Shown: one piece after another, positions 44,442-53,880 of the stretch
Position numbering within the stretch: the first letter of the stretch is position 1
Layout: each line of letters opens with the position of its first letter
Source of the DNA: Candidatus Paraprochloron terpiosi LD05
GTDB lineage: Bacteria; Cyanobacteriota; Cyanobacteriia; Cyanobacteriales; Prochloraceae
Length of the DNA: 64,000 bases
Reading direction: 5' to 3'
NCBI GenBank assembly: GCA_018141785.1
Contig: CP073341.1
Coordinates: forward strand, 943,118 to 1,007,117
Position numbers and translations under genes: made by a program
The notes under the pieces: generated by a model
Told to the model about the DNA's origin: nothing
The model's database searches: none
What the model saw: only the letters and a program-made list of their open reading frames with translations

Positions 44442-45338
44442 CTATACCTGAGCCTTCAAATCTTGAATCAATTCTAACAGATGATTGCTATTAGCCTGGT
44501 AAACTTCACCGCAAAATTGGCAACTTGCTTCTGCACCATCATCTTTTTCTATCATATCCTGCAATTCCGCTTCCCCCAACATTTTTAGAGCACCCAAAAC
44601 CCGCTGGAAAGAGCAACCACAGTGAAATCGTATCATTTGCACTTCGGGGAAAATAACTAACCCCAAATCACCCAACAATTGCTCCAATATTTGTGGTAAA
44701 GTTTTACCAGCCCTTAGTAAAGGAGTAAACCCTGTTAATTTACCTACCCGCTCCTCTAAAATTTCAATTAAGTCTTCATCTCTAGCAGCTCGTGGCAAAA
44801 CTTGTAACAGCAGCCCTCCTGAAGCAGTAACTCCTTGTTCCCCTACAAATACACCCACTAACAATGCAGAAGGAGTTTGTTCAGAAGTAACCAAATAACT
44901 AGCAATATCCTCTCCAACTTCACCAGAAACCAATTCCACTGTACTAGAATAAGGATACCCATAGCCCACATCTCTGATGACATAGAGGTACCCTTCTTTC
45001 CCCACAGCACCCCCCACATCTAGCTTTCCTTGAGCATTCGGGGGCAATTCTACCCCAGGATTTTCCACGTACCCCCTCACTGTTCCATCAGATCCAGCGT
45101 CCACAAATACCAGCCCTAGAGGTCCATTGCCTTTAATGCGAATATTTATCCTAGCCAGTCCCTCCTTCATATTAGAAGCAAGTAACAAACCGGAGGACAT
45201 GGCACGTCCTAGGGCTGCTGTGGCTACATAGGATAGTTTATGCCGCATTCTGGCGAATTCCGTCAAGCGGGTGGTAATGACCCCTACTGCTCTAATACCA
45301 CCATCTGCTGCTGTAGCCCGGACTAGTTTATCTGCCAT
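44442..45338 (-). CDS. hslO: Hsp33 redox-activated chaperone
   Basis: Cytoplasmic holdase switched on by oxidation. 298 residues: MADKLVRATAADGGIRAVGV start, GLARINIRIKGNGPLG, and the C-terminal zinc switch with FHCGCSFQRV (CxC) and SCQFCGEVY (CxxC). All four zinc cysteines are present, so the switch is intact. Length is normal (about 295). Its 5' end faces the plus-strand gene at 45406. Confidence 0.96.
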   Translation of the reverse strand: MADKLVRATAADGGIRAVGVITTRLTEFARMRHKLSYVATAALGRAMSSGLLLASNMKEGLARINIRIKGNGPLGLVFVDAGSDGTVRGYVENPGVELPPNAQGKLDVGGAVGKEGYLYVIRDVGYGYPYSSTVELVSGEVGEDIASYLVTSEQTPSALLVGVFVGEQGVTASGGLLLQVLPRAARDEDLIEILEERVGKLTGFTPLLRAGKTLPQILEQLLGDLGLVIFPEVQMIRFHCGCSFQRVLGALKMLGEAELQDMIEKDDGAEASCQFCGEVYQANSNHLLELIQDLKAQV

Positions 45339-45405
45339 GAATCCCCTTACACTTCTTTACAATCTCTTCTATTCTAGTTATTGGTTGTTCCTTTTGGGTT
45401 TTAAG

Positions 45406-45801
45406 ATGATTGGCAAATTTCAGCAAAGTAATCTCCGCATTGAAGTAGAAGGATCGGCGATCGCCCTCCGTAAGAGTTTATTGTATCCTGAACGCATGGG
45501 TAAATGGCTGTGGCCAATTAGCTTTTCTTCTGGGGTACCGTCAAAGTTCTCTGTGGGAACCACCTATAGTAGTTGGACCGGACCGATAGAAATAAAACAC
45601 CGAGTGGAAGTCGCTAGTGACAACTGTTTGCGCTTGTTGTTGAGTGAAGGTATAGACGGCTATCATGAATGGTATTGGGGAGATGGTTGGGTGCAGTCTC
45701 GTCTGGAGGGTATCTCTCTATTACCCTTAAGTTTAGGTCAAACTTTCAGTTTATTGCGACTGCGGCAATTTCTTACTACTATAGATGAGCAAAAAAATTA
45801 G
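45406..45801 (+). CDS. Conserved cyanobacterial protein, START/SRPBCC-like, 131 aa
   Basis: I start at ATG 45406 (MIGKFQQSNLRIEVEGSAIA). The open frame extends upstream into the antisense of hslO and there lacks a ribosome site. The protein has alternating strands (FSVGTTYSSWTGPIEIKHRV, CLRLLLSEGIDGYHEWYWGD) and one long amphipathic helix, compatible with a helix-grip fold. No catalytic motif recognised. HIP1 octamer GCGATCGC lies inside at 45459. Confidence 0.6.
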   Translation: MIGKFQQSNLRIEVEGSAIALRKSLLYPERMGKWLWPISFSSGVPSKFSVGTTYSSWTGPIEIKHRVEVASDNCLRLLLSEGIDGYHEWYWGDGWVQSRLEGISLLPLSLGQTFSLLRLRQFLTTIDEQKN

Positions 45802-45850
45802 AGCAATACATATATGGGTACAAATGATTTTGGCGCGCTATAAAGTAAAT

Positions 45851-46483
45851 TTAAATATCGTTACTCAACCAGGCTATAGCACTTCTGATCCAATCTTCCC
45901 CATTTTTGTTTTGCAGCAGGAGGTTGTCTTTACTCAGAGCTGAAATAGCCTGTTCGATTTCTTCGTTAGAATAGCCCAATGCTAACAGAGTCATTTCCAC
46001 GTCTTCTAAAATGGCCACTGGGGGAGTAGCAGCAGAAGGGGAAACCTTTACTCCAGCAAGTTTTCGCCATTGAGCGAGTTTTGTTTTCAGTTCTAGAGAA
46101 ATTCTTTCAGCAGTTTTCTTCCCCACACCGGGAGTTTTGACTAAGATACGGATATTACCTGTTACAATGGCCTGAACTAAATCTTCGATTCCTAGGGTAT
46201 CAATGAGAGCGATCGCCAATTGATTCCCAATACCGCTTACCTGAATTAATTGGCGAAACAAATCCCTTTCCGCTGAGGAAGCAAAACCGTAAAGTATTTG
46301 CTGGTCTTCTCTTATTTGCAAGTGAGTGAAGATTTGCACTACTTCCTCTATCTTTATCTCCTCAGCAAGACGTCCCGGAATGGAAATTTCGTAGCCAACT
46401 TGGTTCACCTCCACAATGAGTATAATACGATGGCTGGTGCTCTTGATAATAGCGATCGCCGGACCTTTAAGATAGCTAATCAT
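45851..46483 (-). CDS. ruvA: Holliday junction branch migration protein RuvA
   Basis: Tetramer that binds four-way junctions and loads RuvB. 210 residues: N-terminal OB fold (MISYLKGPAIAIIKSTSHRI), two helix-hairpin-helix motifs (LIQVSGIGNQLAIALIDTLG and LVKTPGVGKKTAERISLELK), and a C-terminal RuvB-binding domain (DVEMTLLALGYSNEEIEQAI). Length is standard. Two HIP1 octamers lie in this gene (46210, 46453). Confidence 0.96.
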   Translation of the reverse strand: MISYLKGPAIAIIKSTSHRIILIVEVNQVGYEISIPGRLAEEIKIEEVVQIFTHLQIREDQQILYGFASSAERDLFRQLIQVSGIGNQLAIALIDTLGIEDLVQAIVTGNIRILVKTPGVGKKTAERISLELKTKLAQWRKLAGVKVSPSAATPPVAILEDVEMTLLALGYSNEEIEQAISALSKDNLLLQNKNGEDWIRSAIAWLSNDI

Positions 46484-46548
46484 TTTCTTGGTTATTAGTT
46501 ATTGTTGTACCTCTTAAACCTTAATTATAGCAGCCTTTGCTCCAAAAA

Positions 46549-46572
46549 CTCTCTGTGCCTCTGTGCAAGAGC
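46549..46572. repeat. Short periodic repeat, CTCTGTGC unit
   Basis: CTCTGTGCCTCTGTGCAAGA, two units of the CGCAGAGG family in the promoter region of the Uma2 gene at 46656. Confidence 0.6.
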
Positions 46573-46655
46573 GTGAAACTTTCCCAAAAATAAATATTAA
46601 ACCAAATTATAGGGGCTATAATATAGATATATTATCAGCAATTGAGAGCCGAGCC

Positions 46656-47390
46656 ATGACCGTCGCTCAAATTAAATCCAGAGTAACCCCGATGACCTAT
46701 CAAGTCACCTGGGAGAAGCTTCCTGAAGATTATCCATTACCAGACGAACCAGTGGAGAGTACAAGTCATCCCCTTTTAGCAGCAGCCCTGCGTGATAACC
46801 TGGAATTTATCGGCTTATTAACTACCAAGAGTTTGGTAGGTTCTAACCTAGGCATTTGTGCTACCGTTAATGGCCAAACCATCGTCAAAGCACCAGATTG
46901 GTTTTACGTTCCCAAAGTTTTTCCCCTAGATCCACCGCAAGCCAGAAGAAGCTATACTCCCGGTGTAGAAGGAGAAATTCCCGTTATTGTGATGGAGTTT
47001 TTGTCTGCAACCGACGGAGGAGAATATTCCTCCAGACCAATATATCCCTATGGTAAACTCTGGTTCTACGAACGAATTTTGCAAGTACCCATCTACGTTA
47101 TCTTCGAGCCAGAAAGAGGTAATCTAGAAGTGCGGCAATTACGTTCCGGAAGTTATCAGATTCTTGATGCTAATACTGAAGAGCGCTACTGGATTGAATC
47201 TATCAATCTATACCTAGGGGTGTGGTACGGTACGAAGGCAGATCGGACTGGCTACTGGTTGCGATGGTGGGACGCAAACGGTAACTTGCTATTATGGGGA
47301 GGTGAGTTATTAGAACAGGAACGTCAACGAGTAGAAAAGTTAGAATCCTATCTTCGCTCTCAGGGCATTCATCCAGAGCAAATTTTATAG
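46656..47390 (+). CDS. Uma2-family protein, long form
   Basis: 244 residues from ATG 46656 (MTVAQIKSRVTPMTYQV). The open frame extends 31 codons upstream through a dispersed repeat, which I regard as non-coding. This is the long Uma2 subtype: IVKAPDWFYVPKVFPLD (PDW in place of PD-x), IPVIVMEFLSATDGGEYSSR (E-x-L-S), KLWFYERILQVPIYVIFEPE, LRWWDANGNLL, ending in a coiled tail (EQERQRVEKLESYLRSQGIH). Confidence 0.83.
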   Translation: MTVAQIKSRVTPMTYQVTWEKLPEDYPLPDEPVESTSHPLLAAALRDNLEFIGLLTTKSLVGSNLGICATVNGQTIVKAPDWFYVPKVFPLDPPQARRSYTPGVEGEIPVIVMEFLSATDGGEYSSRPIYPYGKLWFYERILQVPIYVIFEPERGNLEVRQLRSGSYQILDANTEERYWIESINLYLGVWYGTKADRTGYWLRWWDANGNLLLWGGELLEQERQRVEKLESYLRSQGIHPEQIL

Positions 47391-47561
47391 GTAATATTGA
47401 AACTGATGGGTTTAGGTTGCGACAGATAGTGATATTATATTACCTGTGAGGCTTCTTACCCTAACCCTAGGCTGCACAGGAATGACAACTTGCAGCGTCT
47501 TTTCCCTAGTTCCCTTGTCATCCAGTGAGATTATTCGTTATACCGTTAAAAGGAGATGAGT

Positions 47562-48596
47562 ATGAAAGTTATATTTTTGTTTAACCACAAAGGCGGAGTA
47601 AGTAAGACAACAACCGCCTTCAACATGGGTTGGATGCTGGCTGAGCAAGGACACAAGACCTTGATAGTAGACGCAGATACCCAATGTAATTTAACGGCCT
47701 TAGTGCTTGATTACAACTCTGTGGAAGACATCGAGGATTACTATGCCAGGAATCCTGGATGCGATCTTTCAACTGGTCTTGAGCCAGTTATGTCTGGAAG
47801 CAATATAGGATTGCAACCTGGACAGCCCAGTCCAACGTCTAATCAAAACCTATTTATTTATTGTGGCAACTTAGCACTGTCAGAAGTCGAAACTCAAATT
47901 AGTGTAGCACTAACTACTGCCCAAAAACTTCGAGTAATGATAAATATACCTGGCAGTATCGGAAAATTGCTTAGGTTAACAGCGGAAAAATTGGATTTTG
48001 ATTATATCATTATAGATATGAGCCCAAGTGTGGGTGCTCTGAATGAATGCTTATTAATGTCTAGTGACTATTTTATAGTTCCAACATGTCCCGATTTCTT
48101 TTGTGCTCAGGCTATTAAATCATTGTCAAAGATTCTTCCAAAGTGGAATCAAGATGTTCAGCCATTCAGAGCAGAAAATATTGATTATCCACTTCCGAGT
48201 AATTCACCCAAATTTCTTGGATTCATTTCCCAACGTTATCGTCCCAGAAACGGTGCTCCTGTTAAATCATTTCAAAAGTGGATTGACACAATTAAGACTA
48301 CTGTAAACAGCCAACTTATACCCGAACTATCGCCACTAGATATGACAGTAAAGCTTCAAGACTTTCAAGCATGTGTATCGGGTAACGATCCATATAATTT
48401 AGTAAACGTCGCAGACTTCAACTCTCTTATTGCTCAATCCCAACAACACAATGTTCCTGTCTTTGCGCTTTCAGATGACCAGATTGAACAAGCTGGTGTC
48501 ATCTTAAATACTATGAAAAAAAATAGAGATGATTTTCACCATGTTTTTTCGACACTAGCCAGTGAAATACACAAACTAACCGAAAGAGTAAAATAA
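47562..48596 (+). CDS. ParA/MinD-superfamily ATPase, accessory type
   Basis: 344 residues from ATG 47562. AAAGGAG just upstream fits this ATG better than the one two codons earlier. Deviant Walker A KGGVSKTTTAFNMGW starts near residue 9, where the usual KGGxGK has Ser. LIVDADTQCNLT is the Walker A' strand, DYIIIDMSPSVGALNECLL the Walker B, and VPTCPDFFCAQAIKSL follows. It is longer than plasmid ParA (about 250) because of an insert near residues 60-115 and an extended C-terminus. No ParB gene or parS-like repeats are adjacent. Such solitary ATPases occur in mobile and defence regions; the role here is unknown. Confidence 0.82.
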   Translation: MKVIFLFNHKGGVSKTTTAFNMGWMLAEQGHKTLIVDADTQCNLTALVLDYNSVEDIEDYYARNPGCDLSTGLEPVMSGSNIGLQPGQPSPTSNQNLFIYCGNLALSEVETQISVALTTAQKLRVMINIPGSIGKLLRLTAEKLDFDYIIIDMSPSVGALNECLLMSSDYFIVPTCPDFFCAQAIKSLSKILPKWNQDVQPFRAENIDYPLPSNSPKFLGFISQRYRPRNGAPVKSFQKWIDTIKTTVNSQLIPELSPLDMTVKLQDFQACVSGNDPYNLVNVADFNSLIAQSQQHNVPVFALSDDQIEQAGVILNTMKKNRDDFHHVFSTLASEIHKLTERVK

Positions 48597-48623
48597 TGTC
48601 CTCCCTACTCTTAAATTTATTGA

Positions 48624-48797
48624 AATACCCATTCCGAAGAACAGCGTCGTAAGTTGGAAGCATTACTCAGTCTCAAGCTGAGTGATGTAACTCTCTTCAA
48701 AAGACCCTGAGAATTCGTGATGAGTGAGATTAGCCGAAATGCTCAGGCACGAGGACTAACCCCAGAGATTTTGGATTCAATTTTGAATGAGGAGTGA
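48624..48797 (+). pseudogene. Antitoxin-like gene remnant with in-frame TGA
   Basis: One frame reads HSEEQRRKLEALLSLKLSDV TLFKRP, then TGA (48708-48710), then EFVMSEISRNAQARGLTPEI and LDSILNEE before a normal stop. The last block is the standard C-terminus of small cyanobacterial VapB-like antitoxins. Replacing TGA by TGG would give RPWEFV, the usual wording, so a single base change probably broke the gene. The 5' end is also lost (TGA at 48621). Confidence 0.55.
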
Positions 48798-48847
48798 TAT
48801 GCGCTACATTAGTGACAACGGTAATAGAATTTCAAGGAAATTGCTTT

Positions 48848-49087
48848 ATGCCAAACTCATGCCATGTTTCTCTCTTACTCAATGGACAAAATCAAATCCT
48901 AACGATTCCTCATGAATTTGCTCTATCCAGTACAAAAGTGTTGTTACTCAAACAAGGAAATCGATTAATTATTGAACCCATTCGCCCCGGTTCTCTCCTT
49001 TCCCTGCTGACTACATTGGAAGAAATCACAGAAGATTTTCCTGATGTGGATGAAGAACTACTGCCCTTAGATGACATAACCCTATAG
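48848..49087 (+). CDS. vapB: VapB-type AbrB-fold antitoxin
   Basis: 79 residues from ATG 48848, with AAGGAAA seven bases upstream. The N-terminal MPNSCHVSLLLNGQNQILTI then PHEFAL resembles the swapped-hairpin DNA-binding domain of AbrB/VapB antitoxins, followed by a tail (LLTTLEEITEDFPDVDEELL) that would bind the toxin. The PIN-domain gene starts five bases after its stop. The antitoxin appears intact while its toxin is frameshifted. Confidence 0.78.
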   Translation: MPNSCHVSLLLNGQNQILTIPHEFALSSTKVLLLKQGNRLIIEPIRPGSLLSLLTTLEEITEDFPDVDEELLPLDDITL

Positions 49088-49092
49088 TCCCA

Positions 49093-49489
49093 ATGACCTA
49101 TCAATATCTCCTAGATACCAACATCCTGTCAGATTTGGTCAGGCATCCTCAAGGTATAGTGTTCCAGCGTATTGCTACCGTCGGGGCAGATAGTGTTTGT
49201 ACTAGCATAATCGTGGCATGTGAACTGCGATTTGGAGCTGTTAAGCGTGGTTCGGACCGTCTTGTTCAGCAACTGGACCGCGTCTTTGAATTCTTACCAG
49301 TTCTGCCACTTTCCCCACCTGTAGATCAGCACTACGCCGCAATTCGTACCCACTTGGAGCAGGCTGGAACCCCCTAATGATTTACTGATTGCCGCCCATG
49401 CCTTCGCTCTAAACCTGACTCTTGTAACAGCAAATACCCGTGAATTTGAGCGTGTGCCTGCCTTGAGTTTAGATAACTGGCTACTATGA
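49093..49489 (+). pseudogene. vapC: VapC PIN-domain toxin with frameshift
   Basis: PIN RNase starting YQYLLDTNILSDLVRHPQG, with Asp9 in the active site and a Glu in IIVACELRFG. The frame ends early at 49375-49377 after LEQAGTP. The rest, PNDLLIAAHAFALNLTLVTA and NTREFERVPALSLDNWLL, continues in another frame to TGA at 49487-49489. Intact relatives have two more residues (I-G) before PNDLL, so roughly 8 bases have been lost inside a run of C near 49372. The second half supplies two of the catalytic Asp residues, so the toxin is probably dead. Confidence 0.8.
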
Positions 49490-49838
49490 AACTCAAGTAC
49501 GTCCCCTAATCGAAACAGGCGCTTTTGAAGTCGCTGACGATACGATGACTGCCGCCCGAAGACTGAGAGAGCGAATTCCCGATTCTCAAACTTGGGTTGT
49601 CCGAGTCGGCTATCGTGCCGTTCATCGGTTCGATACGAGGAGCCCGAAAGACAGTCTATGATGCAGGGATATGTCAACCAAAACTGTGAAGCTGTCATTA
49701 ACGGCGTGACCAGATATTTGAGAATTTAAAGTCAGAAATCGAGCAACAAAAGGGAGATTTGAAGTTTTCCCACCATATTGATGAGCTAAGACAGCTAATA
49801 GAGGAATAACAGTGGAAGTCAGTAATCAATAAGATTCC
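49490..49838 (+). other. Spacer with unassigned coding debris
   Basis: No intact gene. A plus-strand stretch at about 49507-49660 can be read as LIETGAFEVADDTMTAARRL and a following WVVRVGYRAVHRF segment, and 49742-49810 as a helical tail KGDLKFSHHIDELRQLIEE. Both look like protein fragments but I cannot name the parents. Confidence 0.35.
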
Positions 49839-50264
49839 TTAAATTGTTTTTTCCTTAATTGCCAGTCGATAGAGTTTTTGAATCTCTTTGAGAACCTTAT
49901 CTAAACCCCAAGGGAGATGTTTATTTGCAGGATCGAGAAGCTGCAAGCGGTGCAGTAGTTTTGCCTCCTCCGTATCCACCACACCATCGCTGTAGATCAG
50001 GGCGCCGATAGCATTGAATAGTTCCTCATAATCTTCATCAGTAGGATTATTTCCTAAATAGCTTTCCAGCAAATCATAACATTCTTGAGAACTAACTTGC
50101 TTAACTTCCGTCAACAAAGATTTAATTTCTGGGTCTTGGGCAATCTCCTTATTTTTGGCCATCCGATGCAAATATACCCTTTCTTCTGGTTGAATGATGC
50201 CGTCGATCCAGGCAACACCGATGAGAATTTTGAATAATGCTTTGATTTTGCTGTGGTTATCCAT
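49839..50264 (-). CDS. TerB-like (tellurite resistance TerB fold) protein
   Basis: 141 residues, all helical: FKILIGVAWIDGIIQPEERV, LHRMAKNKEIAQDPEIKSLL, LFNAIGALIYSDGVVDTEEA and KLLHRLQLLD. The D-G-x-x-x-x-E-E pattern occurs twice (near 20-27 and 93-100), as in TerB and DjlA-N domains, where the acidic residues bind metal. Function in cyanobacteria unknown. It appears intact although it lies between broken genes. Confidence 0.75.
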   Translation of the reverse strand: MDNHSKIKALFKILIGVAWIDGIIQPEERVYLHRMAKNKEIAQDPEIKSLLTEVKQVSSQECYDLLESYLGNNPTDEDYEELFNAIGALIYSDGVVDTEEAKLLHRLQLLDPANKHLPWGLDKVLKEIQKLYRLAIKEKTI

Positions 50265-50288
50265 ACTTATTCTTATGTTAGTTTAACC

Positions 50289-50734
50289 CTAAAAAATATC
50301 TATTTGCTGCTGGTGGGTATTTACCCGCAAGTCAATCTTGGGAGTTTCGTTGAAGTGAGCAAGGAGGCGATTGCTTTGTTCCGCACCAAGACGTTCGAGC
50401 CAGATTTTTACTATCCAGTCTAGAAAACTGTGGCGAACCCCGAGGCGTTCTACAGGGTCTGCAGGTAATTGCAAGGGATCTCTATGGTCAGCTTCACGTC
50501 CATATGCTCTCAAGATACCATTAACCACACCCCCCAGTTTGGGATACCCGTTTATTAGAGTCGAGGGAGCGCTGGCGGCGCACTATACCATAGACTAATT
50601 CGCAAGTTAAACCTCGGTCGAGATGGCTGATTTTAGCTGGGCGCAAAACGCGGGTCGAGGGCAACATTGGTATAAGCCCCCTTGTGATAAATTTCCCTCA
50701 GAGCAATTAAAGCAAGTTGACGGGGATTATCCAT
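50289..50734 (-). pseudogene. rsmB: RsmB (16S rRNA m5C967 methyltransferase) remnant
   Basis: From ATG 50732-50734: MDNPRQLALIALREIYHKGA YTNVALD is the normal N-terminus, then an extra C shifts the frame and RVLRPAKISHLDRGLTCELV YGIVRRQRSLDS follows in the next frame. A deletion removes about 45 residues, and KLGGVVNGILRAYGREADH, LPADPVERLGVRHSFLDWIV and PKIDLRVN complete the RNA-binding domain. The whole catalytic methyltransferase domain (about 250 residues) is missing. A functional copy, if any, must lie elsewhere. Confidence 0.8.
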
Positions 50735-50857
50735 CCAGTAAGGTTGTCGGGTCCGTAAAAAATAATTTTCCCACTATTTGCACGAATTTAGCACAAAAAA
50801 AAGGTATTCATCCAGAATACCCAACTTTAGTCTATCTGTCAATAACTGTTTACTGCA

Positions 50858-51058
50858 CTAACTTAAAGAGACATGGCTGCGATCGTAGGTTTTGCGGAAG
50901 GTGGGATGTGGTTTACCTTGAATAACGCTCCAGTACCCGCTCTGGTCCACATCGAGACCAATTTCTGCTGCTGTACGATTGAGCATGGATTGTTGGCGAT
51001 TCTTGATTGTTTGATGGTGGCGCATCATCAAAGCACGAGCTTGTTGTTGAGTAGACAT
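50858..51058 (-). CDS. Small conserved cyanobacterial protein, 66 aa
   Basis: MSTQQQARALMMRHHQTIKN then RQQSMLNRTAAEIGLDVD and YWSVIQGKPHPTFRKTYDRS. Basic and helical with a conserved-looking Pro/His-rich end. I believe similar 60-65 residue proteins occur in many cyanobacteria, without known function. GGAGGG stands six bases before its ATG (51056-51058). It lies between ndhO and the rsmB remnant. Confidence 0.6.
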   Translation of the reverse strand: MSTQQQARALMMRHHQTIKNRQQSMLNRTAAEIGLDVDQSGYWSVIQGKPHPTFRKTYDRSHVSLS

Positions 51059-51155
51059 TTACCTTCCCTCCAATTTGCCTATACTGATATATTATCTAAA
51101 TTTTGTAGCAAATTTTACAAAATGCCCAAAACTTAACAAAAATTCATATTTACCG

Positions 51156-51371
51156 TCAAACTAGTTCCAATTGGTCGATGCGGAACCAAATGTTCGGGGT
51201 CGGCACGTAGAATTTAACCAGAGCGTATTCCTCCTTCAGCTCCACAATTTCTCCCTTACTGTCAAAGATATAGGAGGGGAAGCGAGAATCGCTCGCTGTC
51301 GCCTCTAGGCTATTTTCTAGTTTTTCCCGTACTGCCCTAACTAAGGCTCCTTTTTTCATTTTACCTGCCAT
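51156..51371 (-). CDS. ndhO: NAD(P)H-quinone oxidoreductase subunit O
   Basis: Peripheral subunit of the cyanobacterial/plastid NDH-1 complex, which carries out cyclic electron flow and respiration. 71 residues from ATG 51369-51371 ([20 protein letters not shown]); the frame extends eight codons upstream, but cyanobacterial NdhO starts here. Conserved blocks: [39 protein letters not shown]. Length is typical (70-75). It appears intact. Confidence 0.93.
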   Translation of the reverse strand: MAGKMKKGALVRAVREKLENSLEATASDSRFPSYIFDSKGEIVELKEEYALVKFYVPTPNIWFRIDQLELV

Positions 51372-51422
51372 AATCTCTAACTTAAGATATCTCAAAATGG
51401 ATTATATTATAAGAAGCCACGT

Positions 51423-53749
51423 CTAGATTGGCATTTTTGGGGGTGCTGTTTGCCACATGAGCTGCAATTCTGCTGGGGTTAAGCCATAAGATAGATTTAC
51501 CAAGTCCGCTACCTGATGTTCTAACTGGAAGATTTCCTGTTTGCTCCTCTGAATTTGTAATGCATATTCATTGTACATTTCCTTGGCTTCTTTTTGGTCT
51601 TGCACTCCCAAGGAATGGCTTTTTTTCCCTTTTTTTGGTATGCGTCGTCTCACCTCATCCAGAAATTCCTCTTGACTTAGGTCAGCAAACCGTTCTAATT
51701 TTTGGCCCAGCTTTTTGATTTTAAACCGGGAAGACATCCATTCCAACACATCTCGATAATTTTGTTGGTTGCTCTTGGTCAGTTGGATTAAACGGCTCAC
51801 TTTCGGTTCTACTTCCGGATTTCATCTGTTGGGGGTGCGATAGGTAGGCTTTCAAACAGAAACCCCATGGGACTAATGGAACCGGAGAGGCTTTTGGAGA
51901 AAATGCGATGGCTATACCACCATATAAGGGGAGAATTGAGTCAGGGTAACAAACAGCTATCTACTTGGGGAAGAATGAAGGTTGTGTTATTTCCATATAA
52001 ACCAGAATCATCCCAACAATACCGGGGTAAAGTTTGAATATCTTGATAGATAATTTTGCTAGCTTCAAAAAGACTATAGAAGGAACAGCTGTTCAATTCC
52101 CACCAATACCTCCCCTTATTCCTTCTTTTACACAATTTATCCTGAAAAGGCTTGAGATGTCTATAGATAGATGGAAATTCAGCGGCGAAAATTGCTTCTG
52201 CTGATTCGGTCGTATCTTCTTCACTCCAAGACCAATTGTAGTCCCTGCTAGATTTGAGGAGAATTATCCAGCGATTGTCCCACTCTGGACTCCATCGCTT
52301 GATATCTTGACCCCGTAGATAGGGTTTAATGATTTGAGCAGATTTTCCATCTTCTCGGATTAACTTATTCTTCAGTTCTTCATCAATGAGGAACCCTTGA
52401 TTGAAACCTGTTAAAATACCGCGATATGGTTTAAAATTATATAACTGTTTCAGGGGAATGCCAGTTTGACGAATTTTCTCCATCAAAGCCTGTACTTCTG
52501 GAGGTTCCAAACTCCAAGCATCAGCATTAAAGCGAGACCAAGGGACATCATAACCTTCCTCCGTGTACAATTTATAGAGGTCAATTTCCGGTAACTTTTC
52601 CTTGGGAACACAGATACGGACGGAAGATTTTTGCTTTTCTGTGTTTTCTTCACGGGCATTTTTACGCAGAACTACAATACAGGGAAAGGTATCTGCTTCG
52701 GGGAAAATAGGAGCATCACCGAAATCCACAATTTCAGAGAAGACACTGTGGGTAGTAAAAAACTGCAGGTGAGGTTGGCCATAGCCTGCACGGAGCCATT
52801 TATTGGTGACAATATAAGATAGGCAACCGCCCCTTTTGAGGATGTTCAAACCTTGCTCATAAAAATAAGTGTAAAGGTCAGCCACACCGTGATAGGATTG
52901 GTATGCAGCTTTCAAGAAGGGTTTTAATGGTTTCAATCCTTCTTGTCGTACATAGGGGGGATTTCCCACAACTGCATCAAATCCCGGATTATCTTTCCAG
53001 GAAGCATTTTCCAAATCGATAAACACTTCGGGAAACTCCAAATCCCAATGAAAGAGGCGTTTTGCTTCACCTAGTTTCAGGGCTGCATTCCACACTGCTG
53101 CATCGGCTTTTTTTAGCTTCCTTCCCCTAAAATTAATCCCGTCTGTTCCATAAACCCCCAGGAATTGTTGGGCACCTTTGACGCCAAAATATTGAGCCCC
53201 ATAGATATTCAAGAGTTGCTTATAAGGTTTGGCACACAAGTCAAACTCCCGAAACAGTCGTTCGCTTTGTTCTACTTCTGCAAAGGTGGTATCGCTGGTT
53301 TCTGCTGCTTGCAATAACCCCACAAAAGGTCCGGTCAATAACAGAAATTGACCGCTTTCTTCCTGACGTTCCCCCTTATCACTTTCTAAGTGAACAATTC
53401 CTGCTTCCCTGTGGTCGATAATTAAGCGATATTCCAATAAACCCTCATAAATGGAACCCAATTGACGCACTCCAAGAAAGCTATAATCCACAGCTTCCCC
53501 TTCAATACGAGCTAGTTTATCTAACGCAGGAGCTAAGATTGCATCGGCAAGCTTATATTGCTGCAAAAACCGGTTTTCAGCATATTCTTCTTCGGTTTCC
53601 TGGTCTGGATCCAAATCAAAATGAAACAAACCGCCATTGTAACGAGGTACTTGTAAAGAGGGATCCCCCTTATCGATGATTTGAAATAATCCCAGGAGGC
53701 GATCGTACCATGTCGTCATAGTCTGGCTGAATACCTGAGAGCTATCCAC
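51423..53749 (-). pseudogene. Type IIG (Eco57I-like) restriction-modification enzyme, multiply broken
   Basis: A 602-codon frame (53749-51941) holds the N6-adenine methyltransferase motif IV in FDAVVGNPPYVRQEGLKPLK and a target-recognition region (FKPYRGILTGFNQGFLIDEE). At 51941-51943 TGA interrupts LLP-x-LNSPLIWWYSHRIF; the same frame continues to ESLPIAPPTDEIR, then one base is lost near 51815 and EVEPKVSRLIQLTKSNQQNY runs to the end at 51423. The N-terminal nuclease domain and SAM motif I are absent upstream of 53749. So there are at least three lesions, and the enzyme is dead. Confidence 0.83.
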
Positions 53750-53754
53750 CCGTG

Positions 53755-53875
53755 TTGCAATCTCCCGAGTCCTGAGTTAGAAGATTATCAAGTTGAGTGC
53801 GATTCCCTGGATATTATCTTCGAGAGACTCAAGGAAAGGATTAAGCTTCATATGGAAAACCCGGATCTGAGTTAG
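53755..53875 (+). other. Unassigned C-terminal coding fragment
   Basis: A plus-strand frame reads PELEDYQVECDSLDIIFERL then [14 protein letters not shown] and a TAG. It looks like a genuine protein tail with a final amphipathic helix, but no start or parent is present. It lies between the truncated restriction gene and the truncated maf gene. Confidence 0.35.
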
Positions 53876-53880
53876 AGGCG

